The notes under the pieces were generated by a model. That model saw nothing but the letters and a program-made list of their open reading frames with translations. It made no database searches and had not been told where the DNA came from. 64,000 bases of DNA from Tulasnella sp. 424. Its lineage: Eukaryota; Basidiomycota; Agaricomycetes; Cantharellales; Tulasnellaceae. The translations under genes and the position numbers were made by a program. Shown here piece after piece: positions 12,201-22,339 of this stretch (the stretch's first letter is position 1; each line of letters begins with the position of its first letter). The stretch covers positions 1 to 64,000 of the forward strand of contig WSUB01000053.1 of NCBI GenBank assembly GCA_019633425.1, written 5' to 3'.

Positions 12201-12649
12201 GTCTATGTGTGTCGGAGACAAGTCTTCAATGAAGCCTTTAGAAGGACTGTAAATGTACGAGCTGCAGACCAGGTAGGTAAAACAAGATACAAAGTAGGAG
12301 TGTGGAAGGTGGTGAATAAGAGAGTCCAGGGAATAAACCGTCACTTCTCTGGATTTTGTGCTGCCAATACTTTGCCACCGCGATATCGCACAGTCGCACG
12401 GTCTCCACGTTATCGTGGCCGGAGCTTGCCCGCTGGCCAGGTGACATAACGGCCGGAACCGATCCTAATCTCAAGAACGTATTTCGGCCGAACCATCGGG
12501 ACCCAAACAGATCGCGTTTGCGGAATCTCTGGATTTTCACACACGCACACGCACTGGCCTGCGTATAGTCCCCCAAAGCTCCATCCTTGGTCGAGCATCG
12601 ACCATTTGATGAGTTTCACCGCGAAATGCCTACACGTTGGTTGAAACAA

Positions 12650-13910
12650 CAACAACGGTCAAGAAGATGGTTTCCTGTGTAATACCAAGCTTTCATGCTT
12701 ACATCGACCGGTTCAAATACTTGCATGACCAAGTAACGAGTGAGCCATGCAATACATAGGACGAGTATGTTATGGAACCTTGGCCCAAGTGAACAGAGAA
12801 AAGCTAGCGACGACATCGAGGAGGCCTTCATGGAGGACGACAAGAAGCGAAAATAAGACAGAAGACCCGAAGAAATAACAGCAGATAGGACTAAGACAAC
12901 AAAGACAAGTTGAGATGTGAGGAATGGGGAAACTCTAAATACAGGACAGCAAAGAAGACGAGAAATAACCGGTGAAAAGTGTTGGTGATGCATGGCCCCT
13001 CAAGCAGCGCCGCAATGTTGCCTTACAATACATGAGAGACAGTGAGCAATGAGAACTTCCTTGACACGTGGGTCAAGCGGTCGGCGATAGTGATTGCTGT
13101 TGGCTATGGGAGGATAGCCGGGTGACTGAGTCAGAAAAGTAGTGCAACGGCGTGTGATGTCTGACTTCATACCTAATAATATTGCTTGATTGATGGGTCG
13201 GGGAACGGCGAAGAGTAGCGGGTAGGATGACGTAGGGTCAGGAACGCCCGTCTGGATTTAAACAGTGCATCGACGTTGGATAACAAGCACACTCACCTCG
13301 CGACGATCTACACCTCAATAATGGACTGGAGGAGGGGGTTGGAGAGCGACTCGGCCTAGGTCTTGACGGTAGGGCTCGACTGGGTCGTCATCCAATGTTC
13401 GACCATTTTCATCAGGTGGGACGACACGGTCGAGGATGGCACGGGTGAGGTGAGTTATGGGTAACCCACGACGGTCTAACCAATCCACAGTAGACCGGAC
13501 AAGACGTCGATATTGCGTGACGACTGCGGGTTTAACTCTTTGCTGTATCTGGGCTGGTAGGTCTGGACAGCCTGGTCCTTTGCGCCTGAGTGCGATGCTT
13601 AGGACCCAGAACGCCACAAGGACAGGGATAGCTAACGTAGTTAACAAAGAGCAATCGGCCAACAGATTTCGCAAACTGGAGAACGATTGCTCACCGACAA
13701 TGGGGACGAGGATTTCTGAACGCATGTACCGCGCACGTTGTCCAATAAGTACTTCCGGGTTTGGCAATGGAGAGAGTCTCTTGTTTGAATCGTCTGGAAA
13801 ACTGAACTCGGGGACAGGTGGGACACAGGAGGGCACGACTACAGCCTGGGATGAGTGAATGAAATGCGAGGGAACAGAAAAGTAGGTGTTAAATAGCTTC
13901 AGCATTTCAG
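12650..13910 (-). repeat. Duplicated block type I, copy 2
   Basis: Matches 1080-2400 and 19755-20975. Left of the YRR-W gene it carries a conserved 3' flank with a hydrophobic minus-strand frame (12616-12993). The equivalent frames in the other two blocks are interrupted, so this flank may be a dead gene, an untranslated region or a non-coding RNA. Confidence 0.75.
13315..13725 (-). CDS. YRR-W small membrane protein, subfamily 1 copy 2
   Basis: Two-exon gene of 115 aa: exon 1 is 13695-13725 (31 nt, MRSEILVPIV) and exon 2 is 13315-13631, phase 1, 63-nt intron. The hydrophobic segment AIPVLVAFWVLSIAL is followed by RRKG, DLPAQIQQR, the core YRRLVRSTVDW, GLPITHLTR and AILDRVVPPDENG, an acidic patch, and the shared ending PPPPVHY. 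The unspliced frame also reads through the intron and upstream, which could mislead gene callers into a 206-aa model. The conserved 31-nt exon in paralogues favours the spliced form. It is probably functional; the role is unknown. Confidence 0.72.
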   Translation of the reverse strand: MRSEILVPIVGEQSFSSLRNLLADCSLLTTLAIPVLVAFWVLSIALRRKGPGCPDLPAQIQQRVKPAVVTQYRRLVRSTVDWLDRRGLPITHLTRAILDRVVPPDENGRTLDDDPVEPYRQDLGRVALQPPPPVHY

Positions 13911-13954
13911 AGTCCCTCTGGTCGGCCAGAGGCAAACCTTGGAGTGCATGGGGG

Positions 13955-14345
13955 CGCTGCGGCAGAGGGACTCAGTACGAAAGGACTGGATTCGGGATGA
14001 GATGGGGACTCAGTACGAAAGGACGGACTGGAGTTGGGTCAGGAGGGATGAGATGGGGCTCACGAAAGGACGGACTGGATTCAAGAGGGATGAGATGGGA
14101 CTCAGTACGAAAGGACGGACTGGATTTGGGAGGTATGAGATGGGGACTCAGTACGAAAGGACGGACTGGAGTTGGGTCGGGAGGGATGAGATGGGACTCA
14201 CGAAAGGACGGACTGGATTCGGGAGGGATGAGATGGGGCTCACAAAAGGACGGACTGGATTCGGGAGGGATGAGATGGGGACTCAGTACGAAAGGATGGA
14301 CTGGATTCGGGATGAGATGGGGACTCACGAAAGGACGGACTCCGT
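13955..14345. repeat. Minisatellite, about nine units of 40-60 bp
   Basis: Tandem units share GGGATGAGATGGG, ACTCAGTACGAAAGGACGG and ACTGGATTCGGGA; variant units drop the CAGTACGAA part and read CTCACGAAAGG. The array is open in several frames on both strands because its unit lengths rarely create stops, so frames across it are not taken as genes. It sits just upstream of a type I YRR-W gene. Confidence 0.92.
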
Positions 14346-15692
14346 TAAGTGGGGTCGGGAAGATTGTAGGTCTGTTGTGATACCGCCCCCATTTTGATCC
14401 CTTTTTTTTTGACTGCAAACTACCCGCTCGCGATCCCAATGTGCGACTACTCGGACTCTTGTATCTTTTTTCACCACTCAGTCCCTTTCAGTCTTCTGCA
14501 CGCTTCATCCGATTTTAGTTGCTAATCCAAGAGAAACCGAAGGATCCCCGGTCGTAAGCGATTTAACCACCATGTGAGCTACAATGCCTAGTACAACCTG
14601 TCATGTCATTATCTATAATTCATCTTGTCTCAAGATCGTACAGGTTCACATGTTACATTCGAGAGACGAAGGGGTGCGCACTTTTTTTCCGAAGGGATGC
14701 TTCTTTTTCGTTCCCAATTCATAAGCTATGCTGTTGCGCTGCAATTGCCTCACCTCCCAACTCAGCCACATGCACTGAGAACTTCCAATCCAAAGCGCCC
14801 AGATCCAGGTCCAAATCATCGATCAGACGATGCAGCGGCTTTGCGGGATTTCGACTCGTTCTCCGAAGAAGGTATTTTGAGAGTTGATTCGTTGAGAGGC
14901 CGACAGGACAGCTGCGAAACGCTTGCCCGTGTCCAAATGGCAAAAGGCTTTTTCAGCCCCATGAATTAAACGATGTCGGACTTTCAAATATCCACGAAGG
15001 ACCAGAAGAGTAAGTAGGCGGTGTTCGAAAGCGTGTTGTCGGTAACGTGAACCCGCAAGACAGACATGCATTACATAGCTGCGTGCGTAATTTCTCACAA
15101 GACTGAAGCGAGTTCCTCCGATCAAAGTGAGAGGAATAAGTAATAGTCATGCTCGAGCGGTCGCTATCAGGACGCAACGAATATTCTGGTAAGCTCTCCG
15201 CTTTGGGGAACTGATATGTGACGCACCCCGGGACGAGCGGCACTGCACAACGCTTTGTTGTTTCTCTACTACTAGTACCACCTCGACCACCAGCGTTCAC
15301 CCCTGCGTAGGAGATCCTTCAGGCCAAATGGTGTGTATTCGGTCATGTAGAAGATGAACACTAATTGGATCGAGCCACAATGACAGACTCTCCTACCTCG
15401 AATTCGGTCATCGCCGGGCATGCAAAATTCTTCAGGCTGCCTTATATACAAGGGGATGCCCAGGGATGGGTTTCGGGAGATGCGATTCGGTATAACCCTC
15501 AAAATCAATTCAGAGGTCAGGCATAAAACGCCTTAAGTGTGGAGAAGCAAACAACGACGGAAGGGGCAAGCTTTAGCCTCTGACGCTTCAACGTTGCCGT
15601 CCTTCTCGATGAGGTAGTTTCATCTCACTGTGACTCGCTGATGTTTCGCGCCTTCAGATTCGTCGCTTTGACCGCTTCTTGACGGCTGAACT
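14346..15692. other. Intergenic stretch with unresolved open frames
   Basis: Overlapping plus- and minus-strand frames of 60-115 codons cover 14600-15510. None has a paralogue in the window, a recognisable motif or an evident splice chain. A small unrecognised gene is possible but cannot be modelled. Confidence 0.35.
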
Positions 15693-16313
15693 TAGTGTTG
15701 CCGCCGGTTCGGTTCGGTTCCGGAACTGGTTCTACTCTCCGAGAAAGTCGGTTTGCGGTTCCGGTTCCAAACCGAACCAGAACCGAACCACCATAAACCG
15801 GTTTAGAAACTGGTTCAACGGTCTTACCGGACTTAACACAGCCGTCCTGACCATAAGTTGAGAAATCGTGCAGAATGTCCTCTAGGCGTGTAAGAGGAGA
15901 TAGTAGCATTTATCTGAATATATTCTACATTTAGATATGTATCAATCTTGAGAATGTAAGAGAAGGTGGTGTTTGGCTGCAATGATGTCATTGCTAGGGT
16001 CAACTTCTAAACCGGCACTGGGTCATCATTTATGGGGTACTATTCGTACGACTCACCCAGTATGTAGAGACGTGATGAAATAAAACCCTAAAATTGCCAC
16101 GAGAACGAAGAAGAGTATGCTATCTTACCATATAAGGCTTTGTAGCCCAGGCACCAGAGGAACTGGTTTGAAACGGGTTCGGTTCGGTTCTTGAACCAGT
16201 TCGACTTCCGAGCAAAGTCGGTTTGCGGTTCTGGTTTCGAACCGAACCAAACCAGAACCAAACCGAGTGAAACCGGTTCGAAACCAGTTCTCGCCGAACC
16301 GGCGGCAACACTA
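15693..16313. mobile_element. hAT-like MITE, 621 bp
   Basis: The ends are inverted repeats starting TAGTGTTGCCGCCGGTTCGG on the left and ending with the complementary sequence on the right. Flanking 8-mers GCTGAACT (15685-15692) and ACTGAACT (16314-16321) differ at one base and look like an 8-bp target duplication. The subterminal regions (15700-15810 and 16165-16300) are rich in GGTTCGGTT/AACCGAACC and form long imperfect inverted repeats. There is no transposase frame inside. An 8-bp duplication and TAGTGTTG ends are usual for hAT elements; the element is non-autonomous. Confidence 0.8.
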
Positions 16314-17485
16314 ACTGAACTCAAAGAGAGGTGAAACAGGTGAGAGTAAGAGTATACGGTATAAGATAGATGGGTGAGATGTAGGGGTTGAAATTTGGTA
16401 GAAAGTGGGAACGCTCTCGTATAAAAATAGCTAATAATGCCTTATATATACACTAGACGTCGGAATGGGAGAGCTCAGGATTTCGATGAATCTTGGAGAA
16501 GGGGGGACCGAGTGATTTACAGAGCCCATCGGTACCCGTTTACCTATTTAAACAATTGGTATCTCGAATCATTTCCTTTTCGGAAGGTAACACTCTTGCT
16601 CCGTTTTCTTGGCTTGGAACGCCGCTCGGTGGCGTGTGACTCGTGGGAAGTCGGATTCTAGACCACCAGTCTCTCCGTTTCGCGTACGAATCTCCACTAC
16701 GCCCATGAGCTCACACCTTGGACCATACCCTGAAAATTGGCTTGGTTCTGACCTTGTTAGCAGCTAGAAGACAGCGCCCTCTAAATGGCGTTTTGTCGTC
16801 TCTTGCGCTCCGTCGATCTCACTCCCCGTAGCAGCTCAAAGATCCAGACAAAGATTCAGACATAAATCGTATATACATGCTACATCGTGAAGAATGTGGG
16901 GCCTTTAAGAAGCTCGAAGGTCGAGTAAATAAGTCCGATCACAGTCGTTGCTTGGTCGGGCCCACGTCGAGTATATGATACAGGTGGCAGAGGGCGCCAT
17001 CTAGGCCACGACAGATGGTGGAGGTAGAAGCGACGACCGAGTACCAAACGCGAGAATGGGAGTCGAGAGAAATGCGCACTCTAAATGCAAGCGAGAATAC
17101 TATGAAGATGGTGGGTGGTGGTAATACGTGCGAGACGCCGGTCCTGGAAAATCCAGTGAGTTGAAAACCTTGTCCTGATTGCAGTTGCAGCTGTCCGAGT
17201 AAGCCCGCAACGGCATAAGGATGGAAGTGGTGAGATTCATGGTCCGGTGATAGTGGAGTCCGCGGTAGAAGGGTCAGATTGCGAGGTGATCACGATTCTC
17301 ATACGAATCGGTGTTGGATTGGGAAGGGTCGAGACGTGGGGACGGAGACTTGGTGGGAGGGGCAATGGGAACGCGTAGAAGGCGGTGTATGGGAAACTAT
17401 GACGTGAGTCCGGGGCCTCAGTTGACTTTACAATGGTGCAGCGTCGGTCTTCGAGAACTCACTTTGGAGATCCGCACACTAGATT
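16314..17485. other. Intergenic stretch with a BRF1 5' fragment
   Basis: Apart from the BRF1-derived segment at about 16590-16690, no gene is supported. A plus-strand frame at 17311-17586 overlaps the YRR-W gene on the other strand and is treated as its shadow. Confidence 0.45.
16590..16690 (+). pseudogene. BRF1 5'-flank fragment
   Basis: GCTCCGTTTTCTTGG...CGCCGCTCGGTGGCGTG followed by GACTCGTGGGAAGTCGGATTC matches 22209-22262 upstream of BRF1, with small indels. The match ends soon after ACCACCAGT and does not reach the coding exons. It is a second leftward copy of the BRF1 promoter region. Confidence 0.75.
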
Positions 17486-17850
17486 TTAACGTGTTGCTGG
17501 AGGAGGTCGCGGAGGAACCAAAGCGACTGGATCCCGGTTTCGAGGCAGCTCTGGCATGGCGGGTGCCGCGACACGACGAGGAATGAACCGCCCCAAAATA
17601 CGGCGGGTGTACCGACCAATGTGTGCCCCGTGATCGACCAACCAGTTCCACGTAGGGCCAACCCAACGGAAGTATCGAATGTCGTATACGTAGAAGATCA
17701 GGGCAATTGTGGCTAGAAAAACAAAGGAACCGATGATGCCTAGCCGGGCGGACATAAAGAAGAGACTGCAATCAGCCATGTCGCTCGATAGCTGAAAACC
17801 GTCGAGGTGTGGTTCTTACCAGTGGAGACGAAGACAGGCAACGGTGGCAT
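17486..17850 (-). CDS. YRR-W-like small membrane protein, subfamily 3
   Basis: Two exons give 94 aa: exon 1 is 17820-17850 (31 nt, MPPLPVFVST) and exon 2 is 17486-17739, phase 1, using the acceptor CGGCTAG. The hydrophobic stretch GIIGSFVFLATIALIFYVY is followed by DIRYFRW, the core PTWNWLVDHGAHIGRYTRRI, LGRFIP, and a short proline-rich end PPRPPPATR. First-exon length, phase and domain order match the other YRR-W genes, but sequence identity is low, so homology is inferred mainly from structure. The alternative acceptor TGATTGCAG upstream joins a long in-frame leader instead; the 31-nt exon is preferred. Confidence 0.55.
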
Positions 17851-17960
17851 CGCGGTGCAATGAATATGGGGTAGTACGAGACAGGTTGAGGAGAGGAACT
17901 GAGAGGATGTGGTAGGGCAGGAACGGCAACCTTAGCGATACACAACCCGGTGATTTAAGA

Positions 17961-17980
17961 ATTGTTTTGGGGGGGGGGGG
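17961..17980. repeat. Poly-G tract
   Basis: A run of about 12 G within GTTTTGGGGGGGGG, a likely length-variable site. A second G run of about 14 lies near 19662-19675. Confidence 0.9.
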
Positions 17981-18154
17981 ATGAGATGCACGGGGTAGGT
18001 AGAGAATGTATGAGTCCGATGAGGGGAAAGGGGGGAGTGGAATTTCGAGATGTGGGACGGTGCAAGGTTGAGAGCTTTTATGAGCTACCAGATGACGGGG
18101 GGGTGGATTTCGTAGCAGGGAAACCATATGCATTTCAGTTTAGACCGGTTGGGG

Positions 18155-18509
18155 AGGACCCCTGTCACTGATGAAAAGGATAGGCCGCCAGGTTTCACCC
18201 GAAATCTTATACTTCTCTGTTTCTGGGAAATTTTGTATCATTCTTCTGCCTATCCTATCCCTCGGAGAAGGACAGCAGTCTTATTCTTTGCCGACGACTT
18301 GGACGGGGAGGCCCAATTTTCTGATTCTTTGACGGCGACTAGAGGAAAGACCACAGCAAGTCCGGCTTTTTTTGCGCGCCTTCGGTTGGTGTAGCTTCGT
18401 GATGGAGCCTTTCCTGGGTTATTACGGGTCCTTTTCTTATTCTCTGGCAGCGACTACAAACCGAAATCTTATTCTTCTGCTTATCCTTTTCGATAGTGAC
18501 AGGGGTCCT
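18155..18509. mobile_element. MITE with AGGACCCC termini, 355 bp
   Basis: The left end AGGACCCCTGTCACTGATG and right end AGTGACAGGGGTCCT form inverted repeats that extend to AAAAGGATAGGC and its partner GCTTATCCTTTT. Flanking 8-mers GGTTGGGG (18147-18154) and GGTCGGGG (18510-18517) differ at one base, consistent with an 8-bp target duplication. Inside, CCGAAATCTTAT occurs twice. No transposase is encoded. The terminal AGGACCC is shared with the element at 58962-59939, suggesting related hAT-type machinery. Confidence 0.78.
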
Positions 18510-18517
18510 GGTCGGGG

Positions 18518-19754
18518 TGTTCAGTGAGTGGCGGACCCTTCTTTTGGCGCCGTCCCCTGTGAGAGGCGCCCAGGCAGTTTCGCAATTGCTGCCCTCGGCA
18601 TTATACCCGCTCGCCCACCACGCTGACCGTGCCCGGCTACTTCATCCCTTACAAATCATCCACCGTTGACTCGCAGTCGGTACTCGAGGGCAGCGTATGC
18701 GAGGGTGAAGAGGGTCCATGGAATCCCATTCAGCTCTTCCCCTCAAGCTGTGCCGGCGACACGAGGCTCACCAAACGAATGGATGCAGCATCACCGCATC
18801 GCATCTTCCAAGCCCAATGACCCCCAGGGTAAGTAAAAATTGGCTCGGAAGGTTCCCAGAGCCCGAGATTCAAGCAAGACGTGATCCACGCTGAAGATCC
18901 AGGAATGTCGTTTGTTTGTTGCCACGTTCTGAAAAGCGTATCGCACCATGAGTCTCGCCCCTCCTTCGCGTACTTTGCCCTTTCCGGTTCACCCGCATCG
19001 TACGTTGGTGTGCTCATGACCCCCGATGACCCCATTGCCAATGATCCTTAACCAACAGACGATGAGCGCTTATTTCTTGCTCGAATCGACGTCAGCGGGG
19101 TGCCTCACGCGAACCCACGACACGCGTTTCGCCCCTGGATCAGTGCACATCACGTCCCCCTCGAAACAACACGCCACCCGCAGCTCCGTCCGTTCCCAAA
19201 TTTCATTATTTCTCCTAACTCCAAACACAACAACCAAGGCTTCGATTATGCCTTCTTCAGCATCGCAGCTTATCTAACACTCTTTGTAATATTTCAAGGT
19301 CCATTCTTCGAACCGACAAAGAAAACCTCTCACCCCTCCAGTCTCCGCGTTTGTCAAGGTCCCCGCCGAGGCAACCCGCGAGCTGGCGCAGACGCAGCCT
19401 CGTTTCCCCAAGCATTACAAGCTGACCAAATTACCATGTCGCCGTTAATCGGAAGTTGCCACAAAGCCACTTGGCCGACTACCAAAAATGTCCAAAAAGT
19501 CGCTCGCATCTCGGTGTGACCACCCCCGAGGACAACGGAGAAGACATCAGTAATTTTGGGGCTCACGTCTCAGTGTGAGAACATGGTCAGCCGTTTGCGG
19601 AACGATTCATGAGAAGCCTCTCCTGTCTTGGAAGATGCAACTCGTTTGTTTACAGTAACGAGGGGGGGGGGGGGGCGCTAAATTCACGTCACCACATGGC
19701 ACACAAAGATTTGGCACACGTCAATCTCAGAGCTTAATAGTCTGCAATCCCATT
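18518..19754. other. Intergenic stretch, no supported gene
   Basis: Frames of 60-140 codons occur on both strands (for example 18730-19041 minus and 19100-19519 plus), but none shows a motif, a paralogue or a splice chain. A G run of about 14 lies at 19662-19675. Confidence 0.4.
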
Positions 19755-20975
19755 ACACATCATCGTCGCCCGCAAAAAGCCCACCGGGTACGATTATTCG
19801 TCGTGCTATGTGAACATCACACGTTTGCTAGGACAAAAGTGTAGGAGATTGTTCAACAGGCCCAGGCTCCCACACGAGAGTACTCCCGGCGCCCCCCCTC
19901 CTGGCAACAACGAAGCTCTCCATGCTTACATCGGCCGGTTCAAGCTTAAGTACTTGTATGACCAAGTACCGAGTAAACGATACAAATATATATATATGGC
20001 TTGTACATTACGAGACCTTGGCCCAAGTGAACAGAGAAAGCTAGCAACGACATCGAGGAGGTCTTAATGGAGCAAAGACGACGAAAAATAACGGTGAAGG
20101 TGTTGGTGCAGCGCCACAATGTTTGTCGTAAAATAAATGAGAACTTCGTCGACACGCGATCACGTGGGGCAAGCGGTCGGCGATAGTGATTGCTGTGGGC
20201 CATGGGAGGCTATAGTCGGGGGATGAAGTCAAAAACGGTAGTGCAGTGGTGTGTGATGCCTGCCTTCGTACCTAAAAATGTCGCTTGGTTTGAAGCGTCG
20301 GGGAGCGGCAAAGAGCGACGAGCTGGGGAATGGGCGGATGACGTAAGGTCAGGAACGCCCGTCTGGATTTAAACGGTGCATTGACGTTGGATAACAAGCA
20401 CACTCACCTCGCGACAATCTACGTCTCAATAATGGACTGGAGGAGGAGGTTGGAGAGCAACTTGTCCTAGATCTTGATGGTGGCGTTCGACTGCCTCGTC
20501 ATCCGATGCTTGACCGTCTCCCTCGGGCGGGACGACGCGGTCGAGAATGGCTCGGGTGAAGCGAGTTATAGGGAACCCACGGTGGTCGAACCAGCCCAGA
20601 GTAGACCGGACAAGACGTCTATATTGCGTGAGGGCGGCGGAGTCAATTCTGGGCTGTATTTGTGCTGGTAGGTCTGGGCCGAGTGCTACTTTGCGCTTAA
20701 GTGCCTTGCTTAGCACGACGCAGACAGCCACAAGGACGGGAATAGCTAATGAAAAGCAAATCAGCCAACAGAATTCGCCCATTAGAGAACCATTGCTCAC
20801 CGACGATGGTGATGAGGATTTCAGAACGCATAATATTGTACCCCGTTGGCCAACAAAGTCAAGCTTGCCGATTGAGAGAGCCTTTTTTGATCGAATGGCT
20901 AAGAAAAGTTGTGACTGAAAGCCCGGAAAAGGAAGTAGAACAGAAGAGTAAGACTATCGTATAAGATGGATGAGT
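19755..20975 (-). repeat. Duplicated block type I, copy 3
   Basis: Third copy of the block at 1080-2400. Its 3' flank also holds an 85-codon plus-strand frame (19810-20067) with the segment YLYDQVPSKRYK. The matching stretch in copy 1 keeps this segment but is then interrupted by a stop, so its coding status is uncertain. Confidence 0.78.
20426..20831 (-). CDS. YRR-W small membrane protein, subfamily 1 copy 3
   Basis: Two-exon gene of 116 aa: exon 1 is 20801-20831 (31 nt, MRSEILITIV) and exon 2 is 20426-20745, phase 1, 55-nt intron ending CATTAG. The membrane segment AIPVLVAVCVVLSKAL is followed by KRKVALGPDLPAQ, the core YRRLVRSTLGW, GFPITRFTR and AILDRVVPPEGDG, an acidic stretch, and the common end PPPPVHY. 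It is close to copies 1 and 2, so it belongs to the same recently amplified subfamily. Intron retention gives an open frame with an internal ATG. Function unknown. Confidence 0.72.
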
Positions 20976-21127
20976 GAGATGTAAGAGATCAGAAATTTCG
21001 TAGGTTGTTAAATAGCGACGTATGGCCATGGATGAGCTCAGACTAAACTGGAATGGATAAAATTGAACCGTTGGTGCGATGGACCCTGAAAGGTGTCTCC
21101 CCGGAAGAAAAAAGAGTCGGTGTCTCT

Positions 21128-21221
21128 CTAGTCTCAGGGCCTCAGTCTGCCTGCACTAGCGTTCCGGCACTCCCGGCCAGGCCGGAACGGGAGGACAGGC
21201 AGGCTGAGGCCCTGAGACTAG
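21128..21221. mobile_element. Foldback (hairpin) element, about 94 bp
   Basis: Arms CTAGTCTCAGGGCCTCAG and CTGAGGCCCTGAGACTAG pair over about 26 nt with one mismatch further in, then partly again around GTTCCGG/CCGGAAC. The 7-mer TGTCTCT lies directly outside both ends, which looks like a target duplication. It resembles a minimal MITE; the superfamily cannot be told. Confidence 0.65.
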
Positions 21222-21681
21222 TGTCTCTTAGGAAACAAAAAAGAGTCGATTGTCTCAGGTGTCTCGCGCCCTTACAGCTTAGCACAGGATCGTCTAACCG
21301 CATTTGGACTGTCAACATCGACCCAACCACACTTAAGGTACGGCGAACTTGTGCGAAGACCCTTTCCCGTACACTTCCCTTGATAACACCCCCACCGTTC
21401 CCGACCACTCATCCTCCCGCCAGAGAAATGAACCGCTTTTATCCGGACTTGTGCTGCCAGTAGCTAGTCACCTAGCGCGGATCCGCGCGGTCCTAACTCA
21501 TGATTGACGTAACCGGAGGTTGCCCTGGTTGGGCGCATGACAGTTGCACCCAAGGAATGGGAAGGGAGCTAAAAAAGAAAGAAGGCAAGTGACGCTGGCC
21601 AGGGTGGTTTGAGATCTCGAGAGAATAAGCTCAGGGGTGGAGCGTGAGTGGGTGGCCAGGGGAGACAATTTGGTGATTCGT

Positions 21682-21711
21682 AGATCGTCTTAGACTAGTC
21701 TAAGACGATCT
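21682..21711. repeat. Perfect 30-nt palindrome
   Basis: AGATCGTCTTAGACT is followed directly by its exact complement, with no spacer. It lies in non-coding sequence and no function is evident. Confidence 0.9.
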
Positions 21712-22339
21712 TCCAATTATCCCTCCCGTGCCTCGGCAACGGATGCTAGTGTAGAGGACCCGTGGATCGGCGAAAACGGGGCTGGCTATCGACGAGCGGA
21801 TTGATTATTATATATCGGTCTTTACTACTCCACCTCCTGTCAGTCGACTGAGGACAGGTCAGTAATCAGAATCGCGAAGGGAAAGGATGACGATGCACAA
21901 GAGACCAAAAAACGCAGGGTGCACCGCTCCTCGACAAGCGGTAAGACCTCGTCGCGCGAAGGCGAATTGATCACGGCTTGGAGTTTCCGGGGTCCAGTTC
22001 GCGATATTACGGAACCTCCGGTACAGTAAGTATCCTATTGGGGTGAACGCACCTGAGCTGTGTGTTCCCCATGGTTCGCCATTCGAATTCGTTGGAGCGG
22101 GAGGGCTAACGACCGACGAGTAAGAGTTAGAATTCTTCTGCCATACAAGCCTCTCTGGAATCGACGCCTGTTGGAGGGAGCTTGACAATTGCGGTGTAAT
22201 ATACTGTTGCTCCGTTTTTCTGGAAAGCCGCTCGGTGGCGTGCGACTCGTGGGAAGTCGGATTCCTGACCACCAGTGTTTCTCCTTCTCTTCCGTTCAAA
22301 GCCCTTCGTACTCTCTCTCTCCTAGTGAACGAATCGACA

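Larger units (their letters stand above)
20976..22339. other. Intergenic stretch upstream of BRF1
   Basis: It holds a foldback element (21128-21221), a perfect 30-nt palindrome (21682-21711) and, from about 22200, the BRF1 upstream region that was copied to 16.6 kb and 10 kb. Other frames are without support. Confidence 0.5.

Noticed and set aside
13315..13935. Unspliced 206-aa reading of the YRR-W gene
   Set aside because: The frame crosses a GT-AG intron and upstream sequence; the 31-nt exon shared with five paralogues supports the shorter spliced product.
13886..14439. Three long overlapping frames of 150-165 codons with repeated peptides
   Set aside because: They run through the minisatellite; being open on both strands is explained by the repeat unit, not by coding.
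18730..19041. 103-codon minus-strand frame rich in Trp and Gly
   Set aside because: No family recognised, no introns or paralogue; it overlaps a plus-strand frame of similar length and cannot be preferred.
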